The notes under the pieces are model-generated. The model was not told where the DNA came from. It made no database searches and worked only from the letters and a program-made list of their open reading frames with translations. From assembly GCF_014203735.1 (NCBI RefSeq), contig NZ_JACHJQ010000003.1:543326-607325 (forward strand): a stretch of DNA of 64,000 bases, written 5' to 3'. Positions 7,563 through 14,932 of the stretch are shown piece by piece (the stretch's first letter is position 1; each line of letters starts with the position of its first letter). Position numbers and translations under genes: made by a program. This stretch comes from Actinophytocola algeriensis. Its GTDB lineage: Bacteria > Actinomycetota > Actinomycetes > Mycobacteriales > Pseudonocardiaceae.

Positions 7563-9247
7563 TCCTCGCCTTCGCGGTAGCCCCCGTCGTCCTCATCACG
7601 TTGCTCATCGGGCTTCGCGGTGTGGCGGCCATGCGCACCACCTCCGACTTCCTCGTCGCCTCCCGCCGCGTCTCCCCGCTCCTCAACTCGGCCGCGGTCT
7701 CCGGCGAGTACCTCTCCGCGGCCAGTTTCCTGGGCGTGGCGGGTCTGGTCGTCAAGGACGGCATCGGCGCGCTCTGGTACCCGGTCGGCTTCACCGCCGG
7801 CTACATCGCGATGCTCGTCCTCGTCGCCGCCCCCATGCGCCGCTCCGGCGCGCTCACCGTCCCCGACTTCGCCGAAGCCCGTCTGGCCTCCCCGGCCCTG
7901 CGACGAGTCACGGCGGCGGTGATCCTCGTCATCGGCGGGCTCTACCTGGTCCCGCAGTTCCGCACCGCGGGCCTGGTCCTCTCCGCCGTCAGCAACTCCC
8001 CGTACTGGGTCGGCGTGGTCATCGCGGGCTCCGGTGTCGCCATCACCCTCGCCCTGGGCGGCATGCGTGCCGCCACCTACGTGCAGGCCTTCCAGTTCGT
8101 CCTCAAGCTGGTCCTCTTCATCGTCCCCGCGATCTGGCTCCTCATCCAGGTCAGCCCGCAGACCCGCGAGGACGCCCTCAACCCCGTCGAGTTCACGCGT
8201 TTCGCGGCCGACACGTCCGTCGAGTTCCGCATCGGCACGACCCTCGAACTGAACGGCGAACGCTGGGAAGTCCCCCAGGGTGCCACCGTCGAGTTCGCGG
8301 CGGGCGATGAGGTTCCGCAGGTCGTCGGCGAGGCACGGCCCGGCGGCGAAGGCTGGTCCCGCCCCCTCCTCGACATCGCCGACGCCGACCACCCCCTGCT
8401 GAGCACCTGGGCCCTCACCGTCGCGCTGGCTCTCGGCACCATGGGTCTCCCGCACGTGATCATGCGTTTCCACACCAGCCCCGACGGCCGCGCCGCCCGC
8501 CGCACCGCCGCCTTCACGGTCGGGCTGCTCGGCATCTTCTACCTGTTCCCCGGCATCTACGGCGTCCTCGGCCGCGTCCTCGTCCCGCAGCTCTACCTCT
8601 CCGGCGCCACCGACACCGCGGTCGTCGCGCTCCCCGCGCAGGTCGACACCGGCTGGCCCGGCAGCCTCTTCACCGCACTGCTCACCGGCGGCGCCTTCGC
8701 CGCGTTCCTCGCGACCTCGCTCGGACTGCTCCTGGTCGTCTCCGGCGCCATCTCCTACGACCTGCTGTCCGGCGGTCTCCGCGGCCTCCGCGTCACCGTG
8801 GTGGTGGCCGCCGCGGTCGTGGTCCTCCTTGCGCTGCAAGCGATCCGCCTCGACGCGGGTGTCCTCGTCACCTGGGCGTTCACGGTCGCGGCCTCCACCT
8901 TCTGCCCACTGCTCGTGCTCGGCATCTGGTGGTCGCGCCTCACGGTCACCGGCGCCATGTCCGGTGTCCTCGCCGGCCTCTTCGCGTCGTCGGGCGCGAT
9001 CGCCTGCACACTGTTCGGCCTGCCGGTCACCGGCTGGCTCGCCATCCTCATCGCACAACCAGCGCCCTGGTCGGTCCCGCTCGCGTTCCTCACGATGGTC
9101 CTCGTGTCGCTGCGCGGCAGGCCACCGACGTGGGCACGTACGGCCATGCTCCGCCTGCACCTCAACGAGGACCGCGAACAAACCCCGGCCGACCGCCTCC
9201 GGGCCCTGCGTGAACGCGCTCAGTCCTCCCAGACCAACCGCAACTGA
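7559..9247 (+). CDS. Sodium:solute symporter family protein (monocarboxylate type)
   Basis: SSS-family transporter of 562 aa from GTG 7559, which overlaps the preceding stop (GTGA). An ATG further upstream in frame would extend it into the small membrane protein and is unlikely. Shared core motifs with the first symporter are VSGEYLSAASFLGVAGLV and LGTMGLPHVIMRFHT. It also carries a hydrophilic insertion at residues about 197-280 (GTTLELNGERWEVPQGATV), like the symporter at 3552 and unlike the one at 10998. It ends in a soluble tail. It probably takes up a carboxylate whose presence is read by the kinase at 5444. Confidence 0.9.
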   Translation: MILAFAVAPVVLITLLIGLRGVAAMRTTSDFLVASRRVSPLLNSAAVSGEYLSAASFLGVAGLVVKDGIGALWYPVGFTAGYIAMLVLVAAPMRRSGALTVPDFAEARLASPALRRVTAAVILVIGGLYLVPQFRTAGLVLSAVSNSPYWVGVVIAGSGVAITLALGGMRAATYVQAFQFVLKLVLFIVPAIWLLIQVSPQTREDALNPVEFTRFAADTSVEFRIGTTLELNGERWEVPQGATVEFAAGDEVPQVVGEARPGGEGWSRPLLDIADADHPLLSTWALTVALALGTMGLPHVIMRFHTSPDGRAARRTAAFTVGLLGIFYLFPGIYGVLGRVLVPQLYLSGATDTAVVALPAQVDTGWPGSLFTALLTGGAFAAFLATSLGLLLVVSGAISYDLLSGGLRGLRVTVVVAAAVVVLLALQAIRLDAGVLVTWAFTVAASTFCPLLVLGIWWSRLTVTGAMSGVLAGLFASSGAIACTLFGLPVTGWLAILIAQPAPWSVPLAFLTMVLVSLRGRPPTWARTAMLRLHLNEDREQTPADRLRALRERAQSSQTNRN

Positions 9248-9435
9248 AATGTGGTCCCGTACCGCCGCAAAGCGGATTCCGCGTTCGAGTGCAGTCCGAA
9301 AACTGTCTGGTTGGTGACCGGGTTGCGGCAATAGGTCACCGCTTCCTGGTCGTTCGTCGTCGTGATTTGCATTCCCCACGCGAACACGTTTTCCTCGTTG
9401 TCCGCGCTGACCAGCGTGAAGAGTCGTCCTTCCAT
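9220..9435 (-). CDS. Hypothetical protein, 71 aa
   Basis: Small unrecognised protein with no signal or membrane segment. Composition is unusual for the region, rich in Asn and Thr (SADNEENVFAW, TTTNDQEAVTYC), and its DNA is visibly less GC-rich than the flanking genes. The 3' end overlaps the convergent symporter gene by 28 bases. It is divergent from the DUF5753 regulator at 9511, with a 75-base gap that could hold both promoters. The lower GC together with the adjacent DUF5753/DUF397 pair suggests a small acquired module. No function is assigned. Confidence 0.55.
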   Translation of the reverse strand: MEGRLFTLVSADNEENVFAWGMQITTTNDQEAVTYCRNPVTNQTVFGLHSNAESALRRYGTTFQLRLVWED

Positions 9436-9510
9436 GGTATTTCAGTGTGCGGATGAACTCGCCAGCACTGGGTTTCCCAAGGTTGGGCCAGGTGGCTGCG
9501 ATCATGAGTC

Positions 9511-10335
9511 GTGGGTAAGCGAGCACCATTCCTCCGGCGGCGGCTGGGACGCCGGCTGCGGGAGATCCGTGAAGGCGCCAACTTCACACTGGCCGAAGCC
9601 GCGAAGCGCTTGGACAAAACCCGCAGCGCATTACAGCGCATCGAAACCGGCGCCACTCGCGCTGACGTGCATTTCATCCGCTCCGCCATGGACGTCTACG
9701 ACCACTACGACGCCACTCTTGTCGAAGAAGCCCGCGAAGCGGCGAAACCCCCGTGGTTCCGCTCCTACGGCATCGAGGACGCGGGATATGTCGACGTAGA
9801 AACCTATGCCGCATCAGTAAAGGAATTCTCCGGCCTCATGCTCCCCGGCCTGCTGCACACCGAGGCCTACATCCACGCCCTGTTCGGCCACAGCCGCCGA
9901 CGCCGCACGCCCGACCAACTGCGGAACGACATCGAAGTCCGCCTGATCCGCAAAGAACGCCTCACCAGCACGCAAGACCCGCTCGAACTGTCGGTGATCA
10001 TCGACGAGTCGGCGCTCCGGCGGGAAGTCGGCGGCCCGGACGTCATGCAGACACAGCTCCGACAACTGATCGAGATGGCAGAACTCCCCAGCGTCTCCCT
10101 TCAGGTGCTGCCGCTCAAGATGCACAGCGCCCTCGACGGAGGCTTCACATTGTTGTCGTTCCACGACCGCGACGAGCCCGACCTGCTCTACGTCGAATAC
10201 GCCACGGGATCGCTTCACATCGAGGAAGAAGGCGAGGTCCGAGCCTGTAGACTCAAGTTCGATCGGCTGGGTGTCGAAGCGCTGAGCCCTGACGACTCCA
10301 TCGCGCTGATCAAGCGCATCAGCCAAGAACGATAG
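9511..10335 (+). CDS. XRE-type helix-turn-helix regulator with DUF5753 domain
   Basis: DNA-binding protein of 274 aa from GTG 9511. Residues about 8-65 form an XRE helix-turn-helix (LGRRLREIREGANFTLAEAA, RLDKTRSALQRIETG). The remainder is a DUF5753 domain containing EFSGLMLPGLLHTEAYIHAL and VIIDESALRREVGG. Such regulators are multi-copy in actinomycetes and are usually followed by a DUF397 gene, as here after two bases (10338). The pairs are thought to behave as regulator/small antagonist modules that influence development and secondary metabolism. The target here is unknown. Confidence 0.92.
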   Translation: MGKRAPFLRRRLGRRLREIREGANFTLAEAAKRLDKTRSALQRIETGATRADVHFIRSAMDVYDHYDATLVEEAREAAKPPWFRSYGIEDAGYVDVETYAASVKEFSGLMLPGLLHTEAYIHALFGHSRRRRTPDQLRNDIEVRLIRKERLTSTQDPLELSVIIDESALRREVGGPDVMQTQLRQLIEMAELPSVSLQVLPLKMHSALDGGFTLLSFHDRDEPDLLYVEYATGSLHIEEEGEVRACRLKFDRLGVEALSPDDSIALIKRISQER

Positions 10336-10337
10336 AG

Positions 10338-10526
10338 GTGTCCACAGTGGACCTTGTTTGGCGGAAGAGCAGCCGCAGCGGCCAGGACCACACGAACGGC
10401 AATTGTGTCGAGGTGGCGCACCCCGGACTCTCTGTAGCGGTCCGTGACTCGAAGTCCCCCGAACGAGGGATCCTGGTCGTGTCCGCCCCTGCTTGGGCGC
10501 GTTTTCTTCACGTCACCAAAATGTGA
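10338..10526 (+). CDS. DUF397 domain protein
   Basis: Small protein of 62 aa with the DUF397 pattern: WRKSSRSG near the N-terminus, then NCVEVA, VAVRDSK and a C-terminal WARFL. It starts at GTG 10338, two bases after the DUF5753 regulator, and is surely co-transcribed with it. DUF397 proteins typically partner DUF5753 regulators and may inhibit them. The C-terminus (HVTKM) is normal length for the family. Confidence 0.92.
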   Translation: MSTVDLVWRKSSRSGQDHTNGNCVEVAHPGLSVAVRDSKSPERGILVVSAPAWARFLHVTKM

Positions 10527-10552
10527 CCTGCGCCACTCGTCGCGCTATAAGC

Positions 10553-10572
10553 ACCGTTCGTCAACCGTTCGT
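10553..10572 (+). promoter_or_regulatory. Direct repeat ACCGTTCGT x2, candidate LytTR site
   Basis: ACCGTTCGT occurs at 10553 and again at 10564, exactly 11 bases apart, in the leader of the third membrane-protein/symporter pair. LytTR regulators bind imperfect direct repeats containing AC-N-GTT, which makes this a candidate site for one of the two LytTR regulators to the left. A TATAAG-like -10 element lies just before it (about 10546). I did not find the same repeat ahead of the other two symporter genes, so this stays tentative. Confidence 0.35.
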
Positions 10573-10665
10573 CGTGCGACCAAGCGGTTGATCCACGAGT
10601 GATTCACGCCACCTGACCACCTCCATAGGGTTTGGAACCCCGGTTTCATTCCCCATGGAGGCAAC

Positions 10666-11001
10666 GTGAGCACCACCGACCAGGGCCCACCGGACCCTGA
10701 CTGGGCGACCATCCAGCAGAGCGCGGAGTTCATGCAGCTGCGCCGCCGCCTGCGCAACTTCGTCTTCCCGATGACGATCGCGTTCCTGGCCTGGTACCTG
10801 CTGTACGTGCTGCTGTCCGACTACGCGCACGAGTTCATGAGCACGAAGGTCGTCGGCAACATCAACATCGGCCTGGTCTTCGGTCTGCTGCAGTTCGTCT
10901 CCACGTTCGTGATCACGAGCCTCTACGTCCGGCACGCCAACAAGAAGCTCGACCCGATCGCCGACAAGATCCGTGAGGACGTCGAGGGAGGTGCCAAGTG
11001 A
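10666..11001 (+). CDS. DUF485 family membrane protein, symporter partner
   Basis: Protein of 111 aa from GTG 10666, preceded by ATGGAGGCAAC. It has two membrane helices (FVFPMTIAFLAWYLLYVLLS and INIGLVFGLLQFVSTFVITS) joined by the conserved DYAHEFMSTKVVGN loop, and ends YVRHANKKLDPIADKIRE. This is the classic DUF485 arrangement of the proteins that precede acetate-type symporters. The gene overlaps the next symporter by four bases. Of the three small partners in the window it is the closest to the family norm. Confidence 0.93.
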   Translation: MSTTDQGPPDPDWATIQQSAEFMQLRRRLRNFVFPMTIAFLAWYLLYVLLSDYAHEFMSTKVVGNINIGLVFGLLQFVSTFVITSLYVRHANKKLDPIADKIREDVEGGAK

Positions 11002-12605
11002 AGCTGGCAGCAGGCGTCGAAGGCAGCAACACCTGGCTCAACATCGGCATCTTCGGGCTGTTCGTGGCGATCACGCTGGTGATCGTGTTCCGTGCGAGCC
11101 GCTCGTCCAAGACCGCGGTCGACTACTACGCGGCCGGCCACTCCTTCACCGGCGCGCAGAACGGCGTCGCGATCTCCGGTGACTACCTGTCGGCGGCGTC
11201 GTTCCTGGGCATCGCGGGTGCGATCGCCGTGAACGGCTACGACGGCTTCCTGTACTCCATCGGCTTCCTGGTGGCGTGGCTGATCGCGTTGCTGCTGGTG
11301 GCGGAGCTGCTCCGCAACACCGGCAAGTACACGATGGGTGACGTCCTGAGCTTCCGGATGCGGCAGCGCCCGGTGCGCGCGGCCGCCGCCACGTCGACGC
11401 TCGTGGTGTCGTTCTTCTACCTGCTCGCGCAGATGGCGGGCGCTGGCGGCCTGGTCGCGCTCCTGCTCAACATCGAGAACAAGGCCGGTCAGGCGGTGGT
11501 GATCGCGGTCGTCGGTGTCGTGATGATCCTGTACGTGATCATCGGCGGCATGCGCGGCACCACCTGGGTGCAGATCATCAAGGCGACGCTGCTGATCGCG
11601 GGCGCGTTCCTGATGACCGTGTGGGTGCTCGGCAAGTACGGCTTCAACCTGTCGAGCGTGCTCGGTGCGGCGGTCGACCGCGTCGGCGAGGGCGGCGCCG
11701 CGCTGCTCGACCCCGGCAACCAGTACGGCGCCACCGGCACGTCCAAGCTGGACTTCGTGTCGCTGTCGCTCGCGCTGGTCCTCGGCACCGCGGGTCTCCC
11801 GCACATCCTGATGCGCTTCTACACGGTCCCGACGGCCAAGGAGGCCAGGAAGTCGGTCGTGTGGGCCATCTGGCTGATCGGCATCTTCTACCTGTTCACC
11901 CTGGTGCTCGGCTACGGCGCCGGCGCGCTGGTGGGCGCCGACGTGATCACCGCGGCACCCGGCGGCGTGAACTCGGCGGCACCGCTGCTCGCCTACGCAC
12001 TGGGCGGCACGGTCCTGCTGGGCATCATCGCCGCGGTCGCCTTCGCGACGATCCTCGCGGTGGTGGCCGGTCTGACGATCACCGCGTCCGCGTCGTTCGC
12101 GCACGACATCTACGCGAACGTGATCAAGAAGGGCGAGGCGGACGACAAGGCCGCGGAGGTGCGGGTCGCCCGCATCACCGCACTGGTCATCGGCGCGGTC
12201 GCCATCGTTGGTGGCATCGTCGCGAGCGGCCAGAACATCGCGTTCCTCGTGGCGCTGGCGTTCGCGGTCGCGGCCTCGGCGAACCTGCCGACCATCCTGT
12301 ACTCGCTGTTCTGGAAGGGCTTCAACACCCGCGGCGCGCTGTGGAGCATCTACGGCGGCCTGATCGTGTGCGTCGGCCTGATCATCTTCTCCCCGGCGGT
12401 GTCCGGCGGCGAGAAGGCGATGTTCCCGAGCGTCGACTTCCACTGGTTCCCGCTGTCCAACCCGGGCATCGTGTCGATCCCGGTGGCGTTCCTGCTGGGT
12501 TACATCGGCTCGAAGACCTCGAAGGAGATGGACGAGGCCAAGTACGCGGAGATGGAGGTCCGCAGCCTGACCGGCGCCGGCGCCGAGAAGGCGGTGGCCC
12601 ACTAG
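10998..12605 (+). CDS. Cation:acetate/monocarboxylate symporter (ActP/MctC-like)
   Basis: SSS-family transporter, 535 aa, starting at the GTGA overlap with the DUF485 gene. Motifs include ISGDYLSAASFLGIAGAIA, LLVAELLRNTGKYTMGDVLS, IGGMRGTTWVQIIKA and TAGLPHILMRFYT. These are typical of ActP and of the actinobacterial pyruvate/acetate/propionate importer MctC. It lacks the large hydrophilic insertion present in the two paralogues to the left. It has no kinase or regulator gene of its own. A strong bidirectional hairpin follows the stop codon. Confidence 0.93.
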   Translation: MKLAAGVEGSNTWLNIGIFGLFVAITLVIVFRASRSSKTAVDYYAAGHSFTGAQNGVAISGDYLSAASFLGIAGAIAVNGYDGFLYSIGFLVAWLIALLLVAELLRNTGKYTMGDVLSFRMRQRPVRAAAATSTLVVSFFYLLAQMAGAGGLVALLLNIENKAGQAVVIAVVGVVMILYVIIGGMRGTTWVQIIKATLLIAGAFLMTVWVLGKYGFNLSSVLGAAVDRVGEGGAALLDPGNQYGATGTSKLDFVSLSLALVLGTAGLPHILMRFYTVPTAKEARKSVVWAIWLIGIFYLFTLVLGYGAGALVGADVITAAPGGVNSAAPLLAYALGGTVLLGIIAAVAFATILAVVAGLTITASASFAHDIYANVIKKGEADDKAAEVRVARITALVIGAVAIVGGIVASGQNIAFLVALAFAVAASANLPTILYSLFWKGFNTRGALWSIYGGLIVCVGLIIFSPAVSGGEKAMFPSVDFHWFPLSNPGIVSIPVAFLLGYIGSKTSKEMDEAKYAEMEVRSLTGAGAEKAVAH

Positions 12606-12615
12606 CTCGCTGCAC

Positions 12616-12660
12616 TGAAGGACCCCTTCGTCACGCCCAGCGTGATGAAGGGGTCCTTCA
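12616..12660. terminator. Bidirectional hairpin terminator
   Basis: Near-perfect inverted repeat of two 20-base arms (12616-12635 and 12641-12660, one mismatch) around the loop CCCAG. The core of the arms is AAGGACCCCTTC. It lies between the convergent symporter (stop at 12605) and the NTF2-like gene (stop at 12667), so it can end transcription from both sides. Confidence 0.85.
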
Positions 12661-12666
12661 TCACGT

Positions 12667-13065
12667 TCAGCGTGGCACCAGCGTGTTCTGCCTGGCCGCA
12701 ACGCGCCAGCGCCCGTCGTCCTTGACCAACACGTACAGCGCGCACATGGTGTGGTCCAGGTCGATCGGCTCGCCGTCGGCGGTGATCGCGTACGCCTCCT
12801 TGTAGGCCAGCGCCACGTCCGGCCGCACGAAGCGCACGTCCTTGACCTCGTACCTGGCGAACTGGTCGCGCAACGGCCCCGCGAGCCCCGCCTCGCTGGC
12901 CGTCATCACCTCGTCGAGGCCAACGAGCCGCACGCCCATGGCGCTCACGAGCGTCGCGTCCGGCGCGACGTGCTTGTTCATCAGTGCGGCGTCGTTCGTG
13001 TTGAACCCACCCTCGACGTCCGCCACTACCTGCCTGATCTCATCGATGTCTCTGCTGTCGCTCAC
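12667..13065 (-). CDS. SnoaL/NTF2-like family protein (SgcJ/EcaC-type)
   Basis: Protein of 132 aa from the GTG at 13065. Longer readings to 13116 add a non-family tail that overlaps the sigma-gene promoter region. The sequence fits the DUF4440/SgcJ-type NTF2 fold: an N-terminal helix (IDEIRQVVADVEGGFNTNDA), then VAPDATLVSAMG, a central RFVRPDVALAYKEAYA strand pair and a C-terminal DGRWRVAARQNTLV. Members are small cavity proteins or enzymes of unclear substrate. It is divergent from the sigma factor at 13168. Confidence 0.75.
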   Translation of the reverse strand: MSDSRDIDEIRQVVADVEGGFNTNDAALMNKHVAPDATLVSAMGVRLVGLDEVMTASEAGLAGPLRDQFARYEVKDVRFVRPDVALAYKEAYAITADGEPIDLDHTMCALYVLVKDDGRWRVAARQNTLVPR

Positions 13066-13112
13066 GCTTACAAGCTTCGAACCTCGACCAAGCACGAAGT
13101 CAACCTTCGCGT

Positions 13113-13137
13113 GCAACCCTCTGCCCGAGGTCCGCGT
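13113..13137 (+). promoter_or_regulatory. Candidate ECF (SigE-family) promoter
   Basis: GCAACC (13113-13118), a 16-base gap and CGT (13135-13137) precede the sigma gene at 13168. The same elements with the same 16-base spacing precede the paralogous sigma gene at 21072. An AAC-containing -35 and a CGT-like -10 are characteristic of ECF promoters, so autoregulation is likely but unproven. Confidence 0.55.
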
Positions 13138-13167
13138 AGAAGGGGCAGATCATGAGGAGGTCGCAGG

Positions 13168-13674
13168 GTGCGAGGGCGGGACCAGGAGTTCGCCGAGTTC
13201 TTCTCGGCGCGCTTCGAGGGGGCTCGGCGGATCGCGTACGCGATGTGCGGAAGCTGGCCGGACGCGGAGGAGATCGCGCAGTCGGCGTTCGTGAAGCTGT
13301 ACGCGCGGTGGACGAAGATCCGCATCGAGACCGTCGACGCGTACTTGCGCACGGTCCTGACCAGGGTGTTCCTGGACACGAAGAGACGGGGCCGAGCCCG
13401 TGAACAGGTCATGGCCGACCTGCCGGACACGATCGCGCCGGCCGACGCGGGCCCGGGGGAGCGACTCGCGCTGCGAACCGCTCTGCTCGCCGTGCCGCCG
13501 GGACAACGAGCGGTGCTGGTGCTGAGGTACGTCGCCGACCTGTCGGTGGACCAGGTGGCTGAGACCCTCGGCTGCTCGACGGGGACGGTCAAGAGCCAGA
13601 CCGCGCGGGGCCTCGCCTCCCTGCGCGCCGCGTACCACAAGGGCGAGGTCAGCTTAGAGATGCGAGGAGCGTGA
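13168..13674 (+). CDS. SigE-family ECF RNA polymerase sigma factor
   Basis: Sigma factor of 168 aa from GTG 13168. Region 2 reads FFSARFEGARRIAYAMCGSW, DAEEIAQSAFVKLYARW; region 4 has PPGQRAVLVLRYVADLSVDQ and VAETLGCSTGTVKSQTARGL. This matches the small actinobacterial SigE-type family, which is distinct from mycobacterial stress SigE in needing no classic zinc anti-sigma factor. One base separates it from the membrane-protein gene at 13676, a probable regulator or output. The leader holds a promoter motif shared with the paralogue at 21072. Confidence 0.93.
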   Translation: MRGRDQEFAEFFSARFEGARRIAYAMCGSWPDAEEIAQSAFVKLYARWTKIRIETVDAYLRTVLTRVFLDTKRRGRAREQVMADLPDTIAPADAGPGERLALRTALLAVPPGQRAVLVLRYVADLSVDQVAETLGCSTGTVKSQTARGLASLRAAYHKGEVSLEMRGA

Positions 13675-13675
13675 C

Positions 13676-14545
13676 ATGTTCGACGACGACACCACGGCGC
13701 GCAACGCGCTCCAGACCCTGAACGACGAGCCGGCCCCACCCCCCACCACGACGGTCGAGCAGGTGCTGCGGCGCGGCAGGCGACGCGTGCTCGCACAGCG
13801 CGTGAGCGCGGTGGCAGGCGTGGTGGCGGTGGTGGCCGCGATCGGGGTCACGGCGGTGCTGGTGCGCCAAGGCGGGACGGGCGACGGTGGCGTGCGGGTG
13901 GCCGAGCCGACGACGGCCCCCCCGGCGCCGGCGGGCCCCCTGCCGGGCTGGCGGACCATCGAGATCGACGAGGCGACCTGCAAACAGAACCCGTTGATCA
14001 ACGTGCCGGGCACCGCGCCGGACGCACTGCTGCCACAGGCAGTCGTGGAACCGGCGTTCGTCGACGCGGTAGTGGCGGTCACCGGCCCGGGGGCGAGCGC
14101 GACCACCGCCCAGTGGGAGGGCTACTCGCCCAAGGCGGACGGCCCACGCGGCTACGTGGTGACCGAGATCCCCATGAGCGACGGCAACGGCCAGCTCCAG
14201 CTGGAGGCCTACGTCTACGGCGGCACCCCGACGGCGAAGGCCGACGCGTCGCTGTACGCCTACGGCGACTGCAAGGCCCCGGCACGGCACACGCTGCCGG
14301 ACGGCACGGTGCTGCAGCTGTTCCAGCGCGACAACTTCGACCCGGAACAGCCGATGCAGCACCTGCAGATCTTCCGCCCGGACGGCCACGAGTACATCGT
14401 CACGTCGGCGGGCTGGAGCGAGGCGGACATGGTCCCGGTGCCAGGAAGCACCGCTTACACCATCGAAGGCGGCCGGAGAGACCTGCCGACCGACGACGCC
14501 CAACTGGCGGAGATAGCGACAACGCTGGTGGCGAACCTGGGTTGA
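13676..14545 (+). CDS. Single-pass membrane protein of sigma-factor operon
   Basis: Protein of 289 aa. Residues 1-40 are cytoplasmic and include TTTVEQVLRRGRRR, followed by one helix (VSAVAGVVAVVAAIGVTAVL, near residues 45-65) and a large extracytoplasmic part with two Cys (ATCKQN, YGDCKAP). The order short cytoplasmic piece, helix, outer domain is typical of genes that follow SigE-type sigma factors and may act as membrane anti-sigma or sensor proteins. I see no zinc-binding HxxxCxxC motif. The counterpart in the second module is at 21623. Confidence 0.8.
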   Translation: MFDDDTTARNALQTLNDEPAPPPTTTVEQVLRRGRRRVLAQRVSAVAGVVAVVAAIGVTAVLVRQGGTGDGGVRVAEPTTAPPAPAGPLPGWRTIEIDEATCKQNPLINVPGTAPDALLPQAVVEPAFVDAVVAVTGPGASATTAQWEGYSPKADGPRGYVVTEIPMSDGNGQLQLEAYVYGGTPTAKADASLYAYGDCKAPARHTLPDGTVLQLFQRDNFDPEQPMQHLQIFRPDGHEYIVTSAGWSEADMVPVPGSTAYTIEGGRRDLPTDDAQLAEIATTLVANLG

Positions 14546-14592
14546 CCGGCTCACGCGCGTCCTACGGTCCGACGTGGCAGCATCGAGGTGTG

Positions 14593-14931
14593 ATGCCACA
14601 GCAGGTGCCGACCGTGACCATCCCGGACCTCCCGGAGTCGCTGCCGGACGGAGTGACGCTCCTCGACGTGCGTGAACCCGACGAGTGGGCCGCGGGGCAC
14701 GCCCCGGACGCGGTGCACATCCCCATGGGGGAGCTGGCGGGCAGGCTGGACGACCTCCCCGCGGACAACGAGGTGTACGTGGTGTGCCGCAGCGGCGGCC
14801 GCTCGGCCCGCGTCACCCAGTACCTGAACGCGAACGGCTGGGACGCGAAGAACGTCGACGGCGGCATGCAGCAGTGGCAGGCCGCTGGCCGCCCGATGTC
14901 CGCCGACAGCGGCACCCCGACGGTAATCTGA
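14593..14931 (+). CDS. Rhodanese-like domain protein
   Basis: Single-domain rhodanese of 112 aa from ATG 14593; in-frame sequence upstream only shadows the previous gene. It shows LLDVREPDEWAAGHAPDAVH, IPMGEL and the active loop VCRSGGRSA with the catalytic Cys near residue 62, ending MQQWQAAGRPM. The family transfers sulfane sulfur to thiols or cyanide. It is followed after one base by the DUF4328 membrane-protein gene, so they may share a transcript, though no functional link is evident. Confidence 0.92.
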   Translation: MPQQVPTVTIPDLPESLPDGVTLLDVREPDEWAAGHAPDAVHIPMGELAGRLDDLPADNEVYVVCRSGGRSARVTQYLNANGWDAKNVDGGMQQWQAAGRPMSADSGTPTVI

Positions 14932-14932
14932 C

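Noticed and set aside
6809-9529. Minus-strand frame of 906 codons across the second symporter.
   Set aside because: A shadow frame with repetitive Gly/Arg/Asp composition, overlapped by three well-supported plus-strand genes.
10512-10527. Inverted repeat GTCAC-N6-GTGAC, similar in size to a CRP/GlxR site.
   Set aside because: The orientation is opposite to the TGTGA-N6-TCACA consensus and it lies in the end of the DUF397 gene.
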